Origin: Treponema sp.
Lineage (GTDB): Bacteria > Spirochaetota > Spirochaetia > Treponematales > Treponemataceae
NCBI GenBank assembly: GCA_012513125.1
Contig: JAAZCS010000110.1
Location: forward strand, 1-23,758
DNA: 23,758 bases
Direction: 5' to 3'
The notes beneath the pieces were generated by a model. The model did not search any database, was not told the origin of the DNA, and saw only the letters and a program-made list of their open reading frames with translations. Every line of letters starts with the position of its first letter. The first letter of the stretch is position 1. Below, piece by piece: positions 22,843 through 23,758 of this stretch. The position numbers and the translations under genes are program-made.

Positions 22843-23758
22843 CTATTTGTTTCTTTTTTTATTTTTTGTAGAAATCTGATTTTCATTCGGATTTTCTTTT
22901 ACTTTTTTCATAGTATTATTAATAATAATTTGCTGTCCCATTTGGAAAAGGTTACTTACTGTCCAATATAATAGTAATCCCGATGGAGCATTATAAAATA
23001 AGAAGAAGAAAATTAGAGGCATTCCGTAAGTCATTAATTTCATTGACATTCCATTTTGACCTGAAGACATACCACCGTTTTGTGTAATTTTTCCAAATAA
23101 AAGCTGTGAAGCAACATAAATAATTGGTAAAATTCTCAATTGATTTCCAAGGAATGGAATTGTAAATTTAAATTTATATACACTATCACCTGCAGACAAA
23201 TCAGGAATCCATCCAGGAATAAAACTAGCACCTCTAAATTCAAAATAATTATTGAACAAATTGTACATTGCAAAAAGAATTAAAAATTGAAAAACCATTG
23301 GCAAACATCCACTCATTGGATTATAACCCGCTTCAGAATATAACTTTGCTGTTTCTGCTTGTAATTTTTGCTGATCGCCTTTGTACTTTTCCTGAATTAC
23401 TTGCATTTTAGGTTGAAGAGCCTGCATTTTCAATGTTCCCATTGATTGCTTTTTAGAAAGTGGGAACATCAAAAGTTTTAATAAAATAGTAAGAATTATG
23501 ATTGATAAACCCCAGTTCTTTACTAACTTTTGAATTGATTCCAAACACCATTTAAGAATAACTTCTAGCCAACTCAACCATCCACTTGATTGCAAACAAT
23601 CTGTGAGTTTTTTTCCACCAAATAACCATGCATTTGCTTCTGGAGTGTTATATTTCTTTAAATCTTTTTCATTTCTAGGACCAAAATACATATAATATGT
23701 ATCACTTACATCGTTACCCGAAACTGCTTTACGTTCAATAAAAGATTGAGCATTAGCA
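22843..23758 (-). CDS. yidC: membrane protein insertase YidC (C-terminal part; start outside the window)
   Basis: The frame stays open to the window edge, so the protein is longer than the 305 codons seen; an internal ATG at 23691 is not its start. The insertase core is present: a helix (WGLSIIILTILLKLLMFPLSKKQ), the charged hairpin loop with KMQALQPKMQVIQEKYKGD, then NPMSGCLPMVFQFLILFAMYNL, a helix beginning ILPIIYVASQLLFG, and the last helix LIFFFLFYNAPSGLLLYWTVSN. A lysine/asparagine-rich tail follows. YidC inserts proteins in the inner membrane with or without Sec. In most bacteria rnpA and rpmH lie upstream; here that part is outside the window. Confidence 0.95.
   Translation of the reverse strand, partial: ANAQSFIERKAVSGNDVSDTYYMYFGPRNEKDLKKYNTPEANAWLFGGKKLTDCLQSSGWLSWLEVILKWCLESIQKLVKNWGLSIIILTILLKLLMFPLSKKQSMGTLKMQALQPKMQVIQEKYKGDQQKLQAETAKLYSEAGYNPMSGCLPMVFQFLILFAMYNLFNNYFEFRGASFIPGWIPDLSAGDSVYKFKFTIPFLGNQLRILPIIYVASQLLFGKITQNGGMSSGQNGMSMKLMTYGMPLIFFFLFYNAPSGLLLYWTVSNLFQMGQQIIINNTMKKVKENPNENQISTKNKKRNK

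Overview
The window is AT-rich chromosomal DNA that looks like a host-associated spirochaete, most likely Treponema. The basis is gene content and style: a LolCDE-like ABC system followed by a LolA-like protein and an outer-membrane barrel, a cyclophilin-FKBP fusion immunophilin, a DUF763 protein and a yidC-jag operon. The species cannot be fixed from sequence alone.

Left block (1-9369, mostly intact housekeeping and accessory genes). The tail of a HAD-type phosphatase leads into a tightly packed five-gene set on the plus strand: ATPase, two FtsX/MacB-type permeases, a periplasmic LolA-like protein and a beta-barrel with an acidic N-terminal tail. Together they could form a pathway from inner to outer membrane. 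A terminator hairpin whose 3' arm carries the ribosome binding site of the next gene separates this set from proC, which is followed by an AEC-family transporter. A cupin gene (minus) and a LysR regulator (plus) diverge from a shared intergenic region with palindromes.

Middle block (9370-18528, accessory island, heavily eroded). Two 83-bp direct repeats flank an intact YefM-YoeB-type toxin-antitoxin module (minus strand) with a 30-bp palindromic operator. Beyond the second repeat lie remnants of another toxin-antitoxin pair on the plus strand. The toxin remnant is cut by an IS256-family element with 29-bp terminal inverted repeats and an 8-bp target duplication; the transposase has an in-frame TAG at codon 19. 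Then, on the minus strand (transcribed right to left), comes a type I restriction-modification locus in the order hsdR, hsdM, a 35-codon ORF of tandem tetrapeptides, a Bro-N/Fic remnant lacking the Fic catalytic motif, and hsdS. hsdR has an in-frame TAA plus a one-base shift at an A10 tract, hsdM has a single in-frame TAA, and hsdS is intact. As read, restriction and methylation should be off unless readthrough or slippage occurs.

Right block (18538-23758, minus strand). A small three-helix membrane protein and a DUF763 protein both lack a clear Shine-Dalgarno and have a -10-like hexamer 5-6 nt before ATG. A strong terminator then marks the end of the operon yidC (partial), jag/khpB, an exported protein of unknown function, and the cyclophilin-FKBP peptidyl-prolyl isomerase, so membrane insertion and envelope protein folding are grouped there.

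I found no tRNA, rRNA, CRISPR array or prophage genes. Broken genes are confined to the middle block; every gene in the two flanks reads through without interruption.
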